A stretch of 10,949 nt of DNA from RUG11783 sp964599695 (GTDB lineage: Bacteria > Bacillota > Clostridia > Oscillospirales > Ruminococcaceae). Location of the stretch: positions 1 through 10,949 of the forward strand of contig CAZRGP010000050.1 of NCBI GenBank assembly GCA_964599695.1, given 5' to 3'. The position numbers were made by a program, and so were the translations under genes. The notes under the pieces are model-generated. The model saw nothing but the letters and a program-made list of their open reading frames with translations, was not told where the DNA came from and did no database searches. Below, one piece after another: positions 5,996-10,949 of this stretch (positions are counted from its first letter, which is position 1; every line of letters begins with the position of its first letter).

Positions 5996-6847
5996 TCATC
6001 CAAACTCTCCGGAGCAGATCCTGCGCACCGCTTTCGCCACCCCATCTTCGCTGTTTGCGTCAGTGACGAAAGTCGCCCTCTCTTTTACCTCTTCTGCCGC
6101 GTTCCGGACAGCGACCCGCATCCCGGCAGCGCGGAACATGGGAAGGTCGTTGTGATAGTCGCCGAACACGCACACCTCGTCCTTGGAGATCCCCAGGAGC
6201 TCGCAGAGATTCCGGATCCCGGACCCCTTGCTGTTTCCCGCAGGCGCGATCTCCACAAGTCCGTAGACAGAGGAGGTCGTGGTGACCTCCGGATATCCGT
6301 CACAGAAATCCCTCACCATCCGGTACGTCTCATCGGTCGGGGTCCACGCGAGTAGTTTTACGTATTCCGAAAAGGAAGGGAGTTCCTCCACAGAACGTAT
6401 GAAAAAGATCCCCTGGGGATCGATCCCGGCGGAGAGCGCTTCCCGCTGCCTGCGCTGCATGATCGGGAGATACACACAGTCCGGATCGATGCATTCGTAT
6501 TTATCCGCGCGGCAGTCAAAATCGATCCCGTTATTCAGGCAAAAAGACACGAATTCCGGTACGAACTCGTCCGGAACCGTTTCCCTATGGTATACTTTTC
6601 CTGTGAAGACATCGACGATCTCACTGCCGTTGGAACAGATGGCGGGAGCGTTTACGGGGATGATATCCCTGAGTCTCCACATGGCGGAGGCCTGCCTCCC
6701 TGTGGCAAACGTAAACAGGAACCCCGCTTCCATGCATTCCCGGATCGTTTGTTCCGTATAGGCGGATATCCTTCCGGAATCATCCACCAGCGTTCGGTCA
6801 AGATCGCTGGCAAACAGTTTTATTCTTGTTTTTCCTGCTTCAATCAT
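5996..6847 (-). CDS. Cof-type HAD-superfamily phosphatase
   Basis: A 283-residue cytoplasmic HAD hydrolase of the Cof/YidA (IIB cap) type, which dephosphorylates small sugar phosphates or nucleotide-like compounds. Motif I is SDLDRTL with nucleophile D15 and acid/base D17. Motif II is the T-G-R of FATGRQ. Motif III lysine is K207 in GNSKG, and motif IV is GDYHND with D230 and D234. The residue after the second motif-I Asp is Arg (R18), where the family almost always has Gly, which is unusual. The length fits the family. AAAGG lies about 6 bases before the ATG. The gene is divergent from nagA with only 28 bases between starts, and its promoter lies inside nagA. The pairing with nagA hints at a sugar-phosphate substrate, but specificity cannot be read from this family. 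Confidence 0.9.
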   Translation of the reverse strand: MIEAGKTRIKLFASDLDRTLVDDSGRISAYTEQTIRECMEAGFLFTFATGRQASAMWRLRDIIPVNAPAICSNGSEIVDVFTGKVYHRETVPDEFVPEFVSFCLNNGIDFDCRADKYECIDPDCVYLPIMQRRQREALSAGIDPQGIFFIRSVEELPSFSEYVKLLAWTPTDETYRMVRDFCDGYPEVTTTSSVYGLVEIAPAGNSKGSGIRNLCELLGISKDEVCVFGDYHNDLPMFRAAGMRVAVRNAAEEVKERATFVTDANSEDGVAKAVRRICSGEFG

Positions 6848-6875
6848 CGCATGCCTTTCTCAGGAGGGTTCTATC

Positions 6876-8000
6876 ATGATTATAAAAAACGGCCAAGTGT
6901 TTTTGCAAGGAACAGGTTTCGCCCATACCTCGGTCGGAACGGCCGGTGACCGCATCACATCGATCGGCTCCGGTGACGGCGCTGTTCTGGACGCTTCCGG
7001 GAAATACGTCCTTCCCGGTTTCGTGGATATCCACATGCACGGAGCGAACAATTCGGACTTCTGCGACGGCACCAGGGAGGCCCTGGTCAATATCGCCCGC
7101 TATGAAGCCCAGCAGGGAGTCACCAGTTTTCTCGGCACCTGCATGGCCACCTACCGCGATGTCCTTGTGAAGGCCTTCACCGCAGCGGGCGAGTTCATCG
7201 AGAATCCGGAACCCGGCTGCGCGGTCATGAGAGGCATCAATATGGAAGGGCCTTTCCTCTCCAAAGAGAAACGCGGCGCTCACATCGAGGAATGCTGCAT
7301 CCCTTTCAACGAGGAATTCTATACCGAACTTCGGACCGCATGCCGTGACCACATCCGGATCTTCGACATCTGTCCCGAATATGAAGGAGCGATGGAAGCC
7401 ATCCGGGAGATCTCCAAGTACGCCACCGTTTCCCTCGCCCACAGCTCCGCGGATTATGACCTGGCTGAACAGGCATACAGGGCCGGTGCCACTCACCTCA
7501 CACATATCTTCAACGCGATGATGCCGTTCAACCACAGGAACCCGGGACTTGTGGGAGCCGCCATCGACTACGCCGATCAGGTAGAGATGATCTGTGACGG
7601 GATCCATCTCCATCCCTCCGTCCTGCGCACCATCTTCCGGCTGCTCGGAAAAGACGAACGCGTCTGCATCATCAGCGACAGCATGCGCGCCGCAGGTCTG
7701 TCAGACGGCACCTACGAGCTCGGCGGTCAGACCGTATATGTCAAGGACGGGAAAGCCACTCTGGAAAACGGGACCATCGCCGGTGCTGCCGTGTGCCAGA
7801 GCGAAGCGTTCCGCCGCCTTGTTTCCTTCGGCATTCCCCTGGAGCAGGCGGTCATGGCAGCGACCCATACCCCTGCCCGCGCGATCCGCATGGACGGGGA
7901 GATCGGGAGCATCGCTCCCGGGCTGCGCGCCGACTTCACGGTCCTCAACGAAGACTTCACGGTTCACGCTGTCGTTCTCGGAGGGGTACAGATCCGCTGA
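6876..8000 (+). CDS. nagA: N-acetylglucosamine-6-phosphate deacetylase
   Basis: Removes acetate from GlcNAc-6-phosphate to give glucosamine-6-phosphate, the committed step of amino-sugar catabolism and cell-wall recycling. The 374-residue amidohydrolase has all family residues at the expected spacing: HMH (H53, H55) after the first beta-strand segment, metal ligand E124 in NMEGPF, H189 in LAHSS, H210 in THIFNAM, and catalytic D268 in ISDSM. These match E. coli NagA E131, H195, H216 and D273. AGGAGGG lies 7 bases before the ATG. The gene stands alone, with a terminator 20 bases after the stop. No nagB or GlcNAc transporter is adjacent, so the next enzyme must be encoded elsewhere. Because the upstream gap is only 28 bases, its promoter must lie inside the divergent HAD gene; I see only a poor candidate there. 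Confidence 0.95.
   Translation: MIIKNGQVFLQGTGFAHTSVGTAGDRITSIGSGDGAVLDASGKYVLPGFVDIHMHGANNSDFCDGTREALVNIARYEAQQGVTSFLGTCMATYRDVLVKAFTAAGEFIENPEPGCAVMRGINMEGPFLSKEKRGAHIEECCIPFNEEFYTELRTACRDHIRIFDICPEYEGAMEAIREISKYATVSLAHSSADYDLAEQAYRAGATHLTHIFNAMMPFNHRNPGLVGAAIDYADQVEMICDGIHLHPSVLRTIFRLLGKDERVCIISDSMRAAGLSDGTYELGGQTVYVKDGKATLENGTIAGAAVCQSEAFRRLVSFGIPLEQAVMAATHTPARAIRMDGEIGSIAPGLRADFTVLNEDFTVHAVVLGGVQIR
6879..6908 (-). promoter_or_regulatory. Promoter of the HAD gene, embedded in the nagA start
   Basis: On the minus strand TTGCAA (6908-6903) and a perfect TATAAT (6884-6879) are 18 bases apart, entirely within codons 2-11 of nagA. The transcript would start near 6872 and give a leader of about 25 bases before the HAD ATG at 6847, overlapping the nagA ribosome site in antisense. 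Confidence 0.65.
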
Positions 8001-8020
8001 TCCTTTCCTGATACACAACA

Positions 8021-8050
8021 AATGGCAGGAGCACGCCCTGCCATTTTTTT
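8021..8050 (+). terminator. Terminator after nagA
   Basis: ATGGCAGG (8022-8029) pairs perfectly with CCTGCCAT (8037-8044), with an extra outer A-T pair and a 7-base loop, followed by seven T (8044-8050). The T-run overlaps the stop codon of the convergent acyltransferase gene. On the minus strand the same stem is followed only by TTTGTTG, so it may terminate that gene less efficiently. Confidence 0.92.
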
Positions 8051-8918
8051 AATATTCCACTCCCGCTTCAAACCGGACGGTCTCCGGCGGGTTCTCCATG
8101 ATGTGGGGGTTCTTGAGGCATTTGCTGATCTCGCGGAAGCCCATGGCGTAGAAACTGCCTGAGGCCACCCGTTCATCCGTAACGATGCCGAGGGGATATA
8201 CGGTGCGGACGGAGACATTGCCGTCCCGGTCGACCTCCACCTTCTTCTCCTTCTCACCGATACTGAAGAACTGGCTCACCGTCCCGAAGTTGTAGATGTG
8301 GTGATAGAGCTTCGGCAGCCGGATGGACGCCATGTTGGTGATAAACATGCTTGTATGGAAAGGAGAGGCATCCAGGATCGGTCTGGGAAGGATGCCGAAA
8401 TAGTCCATAAACTTCAGGATCGGAACTCCGATGGAGAGCAGTCCGGGGATGTTGATCAGCTTATTTGCCAGCTGGGTCGTCTTGTTGTCCGCCGTGCTCT
8501 TCTTGATCTTCGCGATAGCCTCTTCCACCTTCTCCGCCACTTCAAAGACCGTATCTCTCGGAGTGAAGTATACCTTTGCCGTGGACTCCTCGAACTTCGC
8601 CCTGTCCGGCTGATGGACAGCCACAAAGCAGACGCTGAGATAATTCCTAGCGTAAACTTTTCTCCCAACGCAGAACCGGTTCATCTCCGGCATCGCCGCG
8701 ATGGCGCGGACATAAGCCGCGATCACTACGGCAAGCGTGGACATCACGTGCCCTTCCGCACGTTTCTCACGCACGTAGTCCGTCAGGGTCTTCTCGTCGA
8801 AGTAGACCGTGTTGAAATTCTGCGCATCCGCGCGCGTTGGCATGATGTACGGAGTCACTCGGGTAAAGATGTCCATTTCCTTTGCGGCATTCTTTCCGTC
8901 ACTGCGAAATCCAAACAT
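8049..8918 (-). CDS. Lipoyl-less E2/CAT-fold acyltransferase homologue
   Basis: A 289-residue protein resembling the catalytic domain of 2-oxoacid dehydrogenase E2 subunits and chloramphenicol acetyltransferase. There is no lipoyl domain, no peripheral-subunit-binding domain and no E1/E3 gene nearby, so it is not a conventional dehydrogenase component. Recognisable parts are the N-terminal segment ending in Y-I-M-P-T-R-A-D-A, the helix LAVVIAAYVRAIAAMP, the motif FHTSMFITNMAS and, near the C-terminus, DERVASG (248-254). In true E2 enzymes this last stretch is DHRxxDG, with catalytic His and a structural Asp; here they are Glu (E249) and Ser (S253). It is therefore probably inactive as a classical acyltransferase or uses another chemistry. 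CCTCC read in reverse gives a strong GAGGAGG 7 bases before the ATG. It is the last gene of the Nudix-GDPD operon, 24 bases after GDPD. Confidence 0.75.
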   Translation of the reverse strand: MFGFRSDGKNAAKEMDIFTRVTPYIMPTRADAQNFNTVYFDEKTLTDYVREKRAEGHVMSTLAVVIAAYVRAIAAMPEMNRFCVGRKVYARNYLSVCFVAVHQPDRAKFEESTAKVYFTPRDTVFEVAEKVEEAIAKIKKSTADNKTTQLANKLINIPGLLSIGVPILKFMDYFGILPRPILDASPFHTSMFITNMASIRLPKLYHHIYNFGTVSQFFSIGEKEKKVEVDRDGNVSVRTVYPLGIVTDERVASGSFYAMGFREISKCLKNPHIMENPPETVRFEAGVEY

Positions 8919-8942
8919 TTTCTTGCCTCCTCTTCTTTAATA

Positions 8943-9785
8943 CTATTTATATCTGGACAGCGGATGGTAGTGCTCGAAAATGATGCAGTCCTCCGCCTCT
9001 TCCATTTTCCTCTGTTCTTCCTCATTGGGAACTGTCCACATGACCGAGAACGCGCCGAGCTTCTTTACGATGCGAAGAGCAAGGTTCCTGCAGTCATAAC
9101 GGTACGCGATGAACTGCGGCCTGCAATAGAAGTTGCACAGCAGTTCCGCGATGGCATTGACCAGCAGAGGGTTGCTGGTGTTCGGACCGGCAGGCCCGTT
9201 TACCAGCAGGCCCCTGGTAACTCCGGGCAGGTTCTTCCATACCCAGCGAACGGGACCCGGATGGAAGCTCTCGATGCAGTACTCGCCTTTATAGCTCTCA
9301 AGTTCCTTCGCGGTCGCCTCGCAGACCTCGGTGTACCACGCCATGTTGATCCCTTCCGCCTTGATCTCCACGATCAGCGGATTCCTTCCGGCCACGGTGT
9401 CCAGCACCTCGCGGAACGTGGGGATCCTCTCATCTGTTCCCGCAAGACGAAGTTCCTTCACTTCGTCCCAGTCCATTTCCCAGACCTTTTTATCCACACC
9501 GCACATGCGGAGGAAATCATTGTCGTGGAAAACGATCAGCTTTTTGTCTCTTGTGAACTGAACGTCCAGTTCACAGCCGTAACCTTCCTGCATGGCGGCT
9601 TCAAACGCCTTCAGGGAATTCTCGGGAACTCCGCCCTCATTGTCGTAATATCCCCTGTGTGCAAAATTCCTGCGCACAAAGGAAGACTTCTGCTCTTCCG
9701 TCGCTCTTCCCGGAAAAACGAGGAAGAGATAGATCGCTGTTGCGATACAGTACAGTTCAAGAGCGACCAGTAATGCGTGTCCCAT
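8943..9785 (-). CDS. Membrane-anchored glycerophosphodiester phosphodiesterase
   Basis: Hydrolyses glycerophosphodiesters (deacylated phospholipid headgroups) to glycerol-3-phosphate and an alcohol. The 280-residue protein starts with one hydrophobic segment (about 4-24) likely to anchor it to the membrane, followed by a GDPD TIM barrel. Active-site residues are all present: AHRG with H43 and R44, PENS with E55, CELDVQ with E72 and D74, and the general acid/base H87 in VFHDND. The anchor without a signal-peptidase site suggests a tethered enzyme; its orientation is uncertain. Its ATG follows the Nudix stop codon with no gap, and AAAGAGG inside that gene provides the ribosome site, so translation is coupled. 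It differs from secreted GlpQ by the anchor and its smaller size, and is nearer the UgpQ-like group. Confidence 0.9.
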   Translation of the reverse strand: MGHALLVALELYCIATAIYLFLVFPGRATEEQKSSFVRRNFAHRGYYDNEGGVPENSLKAFEAAMQEGYGCELDVQFTRDKKLIVFHDNDFLRMCGVDKKVWEMDWDEVKELRLAGTDERIPTFREVLDTVAGRNPLIVEIKAEGINMAWYTEVCEATAKELESYKGEYCIESFHPGPVRWVWKNLPGVTRGLLVNGPAGPNTSNPLLVNAIAELLCNFYCRPQFIAYRYDCRNLALRIVKKLGAFSVMWTVPNEEEQRKMEEAEDCIIFEHYHPLSRYK

Positions 9786-10325
9786 TTATTCGCCTCTTTC
9801 CGTTTTTAATAATTTTTCCGCCATGAGGATCAGTGTCTGCGTCTTGGAATCCCTGATCTCACCGTTCATGACCATCTTCACGGCATCGGCGAGCGGGATC
9901 CGGAATGCGTCCAGGTCCTCATCCTCATCCAGATGCCGATCGCCGTGGTGAAGTCCTCTGGCGATGTACAGGTGAAGCACCTCGCTGGTATATCCGGGGG
10001 ACGGGAATGAGGCGGAGACCTTTATGATGCTGTCCGCTGTGCACCCGGTCTCCTCTTTCAGCTCCCGGACGATCGCGTCATCCGGATCTTCTCCCGGCTC
10101 CAGTTTCCCGGCGGGGAGTTCCAGCACATCCTCGCCCACAGCGTACCGGTACTGACGCACGAACCAGAGGCTTCCGTCATCCTCCAAAGCGGCGACACAT
10201 ACACCGCCGGGATGCTTGGCGATCTCCCGAACAGACGTGTTTCCGTTTTCCAGAAGGACCGTATCCCTGTATATGTTCAGCAATTTCCCTGAATATACAT
10301 TATCCGTCGTCAGCTGTTTTTCCAC
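9786..10325 (-). CDS. nudF: Nudix hydrolase, ADP-ribose pyrophosphatase type
   Basis: Cleaves ADP-ribose to AMP and ribose-5-phosphate, limiting toxic free ADP-ribose and recycling NAD breakdown products. The 179-residue protein carries a full Nudix box at 73-95: G73, E79, RE at 87-88 and EE at 91-92, then TGC. Other ADP-ribose-hydrolase traits are VRQYRYAVGEDVLELPAGKLEPGE before the box (here split: VRQYR at 56-60, LELPAG at 68-73) and the Pro of SPGYTSE about 17-18 residues after it. The GTG at 10325 is chosen because GGGGAGG is 7 bases upstream; an in-frame ATG 14 codons earlier overlaps the -10 promoter and lacks a ribosome site. It is the first gene of the operon with GDPD and the acyltransferase homologue. 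Other nucleoside-diphosphate sugars are possible substrates. Confidence 0.9.
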   Translation of the reverse strand: MEKQLTTDNVYSGKLLNIYRDTVLLENGNTSVREIAKHPGGVCVAALEDDGSLWFVRQYRYAVGEDVLELPAGKLEPGEDPDDAIVRELKEETGCTADSIIKVSASFPSPGYTSEVLHLYIARGLHHGDRHLDEDEDLDAFRIPLADAVKMVMNGEIRDSKTQTLILMAEKLLKTERGE

Positions 10326-10357
10326 TCCGGAGCCTCCCCTTTCTCGTGAATGCGTCC

Positions 10358-10366
10358 ATTTTACCA
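10358..10366 (-). promoter_or_regulatory. Extended -10 promoter of the Nudix-GDPD-acyltransferase operon
   Basis: On the minus strand TGGTAAAAT (10366-10358) forms an extended -10 element. Transcription would begin near 10351, giving a 25-base leader that carries GGGGAGG before the GTG start. There is no clear -35 at 17 bases. Confidence 0.5.
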
Positions 10367-10455
10367 CTTTGTCGTGGATAAAGCGAGAACTCTTGTACAG
10401 TGCATCCCTACAAAACCAAAATCATTTGCATCCTATTGCTGGTACAGAGCACACT

Positions 10456-10635
10456 TTATCTGCTCCTCCTTAGGGAATCAGACAATTCTTTCACTATACA
10501 GCTTGGACTCGGAGCTCCGCCAGTATAAGCTACCAGTTCCGCATTCAGGTCACTCAAAGTGATTAATACACAGGTGCTTCTCCTTGTCAGCGTGGGATCT
10601 TTTACCTCCGCTTCAAACCTCTTCCTTTCCGACAA
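10456..10635 (-). CDS. Possible small protein or decayed gene fragment
   Basis: From the TTG at 10635 a 59-residue frame runs to a TAA; the same frame is open upstream as far as 10698. The translation has a charged amphipathic start (SERKRFEAEVKD), then STCVLITLSDLNAELVAYTG and a basic end (SDSLRRSR), which looks more protein-like than a random frame. Against it: no ATG, only a weak GAGAGA 12 bases before the TTG, no clear promoter, and a competing open frame on the opposite strand. I do not recognise the family. It could be a real small gene, the C-terminal remnant of an eroded gene, or chance. Confidence 0.25.
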   Translation of the reverse strand: MSERKRFEAEVKDPTLTRRSTCVLITLSDLNAELVAYTGGAPSPSCIVKELSDSLRRSR

Positions 10636-10787
10636 GGATTTTGTGATCTCTCTGACATAATACCGTGACCCGATACTAAAGTGACGAGAATACGCTGTTT
10701 AGTTATTCAAACGTGGGATGTATCGCCCGCAAACTAGTGTCTAGTCTATTCAGATAATAGAATAGAAAATATAGATAAGGTGCGTAA

Positions 10788-10805
10788 TATATTGTGCACA
10801 TTATA
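10788..10805. promoter_or_regulatory. 18-bp operator-like palindrome
   Basis: TATATTGTG and CACATTATA are inverted complements with one mismatch pair, centred on TGTGCACA. It lies just upstream of the putative -35 box of the rightmost gene. The left half TATATTGT recurs at 10831-10838 and the right end ATTATAC recurs at 10872-10878, which suggests repeated half-sites for a dimeric regulator. Confidence 0.45.
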
Positions 10806-10814
10806 CTTTTGCTC

Positions 10815-10843
10815 TTGCTTTCGCTCTGCGTATATTGTATTAT
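10815..10843 (+). promoter_or_regulatory. Candidate promoter of the right-edge gene
   Basis: TTGCTT (10815-10820) and TATTAT (10838-10843) are 17 bases apart. The transcript would start near 10850, leaving a leader of about 45 bases with AGGTG (10885-10889) before the ATG at 10895. The -10 box lies inside an imperfect dyad (10836-10866). Confidence 0.5.
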
Positions 10844-10866
10844 TGTTTTGGACGCAATGCAATACA
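10836..10866. repeat. Imperfect inverted repeat over the -10 and start site
   Basis: TGTATT-ATTG (10836-10845) and CAAT-GC-AATACA (10855-10866) are inverted complements apart from a 2-base GC bulge, with a 9-base spacer. It covers the predicted -10 box and start point, where a repressor would block transcription, or it could form a hairpin at the 5' end of the mRNA. Confidence 0.4.
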
Positions 10867-10894
10867 GTATGATTATACCCTTCCAGGTGTTTCA

Positions 10895-10949
10895 ATGAAT
10901 CTTCAGGAGCGTAACAGAGCTATCAAAGAACATGGTAAAGCTACCCGTG
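10895..10949 (+). CDS. Start of an unidentified gene, cut by the window edge
   Basis: An ATG preceded at 5 bases by AGGTG opens a frame that runs to the window end (18 codons visible: MNLQERNRAIKEHGKATR). The visible residues are charged and helix-forming, with no signal peptide, consistent with a cytoplasmic and perhaps nucleic-acid-binding protein. I cannot identify the family from this fragment. The AT-rich upstream region with operator-like palindromes and a plausible promoter supports its being a real, regulated gene. Confidence 0.45.
   Translation, partial: MNLQERNRAIKEHGKATR

Larger units (their letters stand above)
10374..10894. other. Intergenic region, AT-rich toward its right end
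   Basis: About 520 bases separate the Nudix operon promoter from the partial gene at the right edge. The left half has ordinary composition and contains one possible decayed or very small minus-strand frame. From about 10700 the sequence is markedly AT-rich and contains several short palindromes, including TCTATTC/GAATAGA (10745-10751 with 10760-10766), and the promoter-operator arrangement listed separately. No tRNA, rRNA, riboswitch, IS end or attachment site was recognised. Confidence 0.6.

Noticed and set aside
6798..6826. Possible nagA promoter TCAAGA-17-TATTCT inside the HAD gene
   Set aside because: The -35 hexamer matches poorly, so it cannot be supported beyond noting that a nagA promoter should lie in this neighbourhood.
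8298..9773. A 491-codon open frame on the plus strand
   Set aside because: It lies antisense to the acyltransferase and GDPD genes, both of which have clear family motifs and ribosome sites. Its translation is rich in Arg, His and Val as expected from reversed GC-rich codons, and it spans two genes and their gap without any domain.
10428..10474. Tiny minus-strand leader peptide after AAGGAGGAG upstream of the Nudix operon
   Set aside because: The strong ribosome-like site leads only to a GTG-started frame of 10 codons with no promoter or attenuator structure around it. The same bases form the end of a longer possible frame.
1..10949. CRISPR array, tRNA/rRNA genes, IS elements, toxin-antitoxin or defence systems
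   Set aside because: No regularly spaced repeats, tRNA cloverleaf, transposase or terminal inverted repeats, and no defence-type domains were found on either strand.

Overview
The window looks like a chromosomal stretch from a Bacillota (Firmicutes) bacterium, most likely Clostridia or Erysipelotrichia. The reasons are a DarA/PstA-type cyclic-di-AMP receptor (a Bacillota hallmark), strong AGGAGG-like ribosome sites with ~7-nt spacing, some GTG and TTG starts, short intergenic gaps and compact hairpin plus T-tract terminators. Base composition is moderately GC-rich through the genes and turns clearly AT-rich in the last ~250 bases. I cannot name the genus.

Layout, left to right. (1) 142-1149 (+): adenosine deaminase, with its own -10 box and terminator. 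(2) 1262-3878 (+): a tight three-gene operon of a GPH-type (melibiose-permease-like) sugar symporter, a YdcF/DUF218 protein and a PIG-L/LmbE zinc deacetylase, closed by a bidirectional terminator. (3) 3998-4846 (-): an unrecognised secreted lipoprotein with a good promoter. (4) 5013-5813 (-): darA followed by a two-CBS-domain protein, a possible two-gene c-di-AMP sensing unit. (5) 5996-6847 (-): a Cof-type HAD phosphatase, divergent from (6) 6876-8000 (+): nagA, N-acetylglucosamine-6-phosphate deacetylase. Only 28 bp separate these two starts, and the HAD promoter appears to lie inside the first codons of nagA. (7) 8049-10325 (-): a compact operon of a Nudix ADP-ribose pyrophosphatase, a membrane-anchored glycerophosphodiester phosphodiesterase and a lipoyl-less E2/CAT-fold acyltransferase homologue with an altered active-site motif. 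(8) 10326-10949: a largely gene-free, increasingly AT-rich region. It holds one possible small or decayed minus-strand frame and then a promoter flanked by operator-like palindromes in front of a gene cut by the window edge.

Taken together, most genes serve salvage and turnover: nucleoside (add), amino-sugar (nagA, possibly the symporter/deacetylase operon), phospholipid headgroup (GDPD) and ADP-ribose (Nudix). A c-di-AMP signalling pair sits in the middle. There is no CRISPR array, rRNA, tRNA, complete insertion sequence or recognisable defence system. The most open points are the darA-CBS pair, the acyltransferase homologue, the orphan lipoprotein, the nagA/HAD divergent arrangement and the operator region at the right edge.
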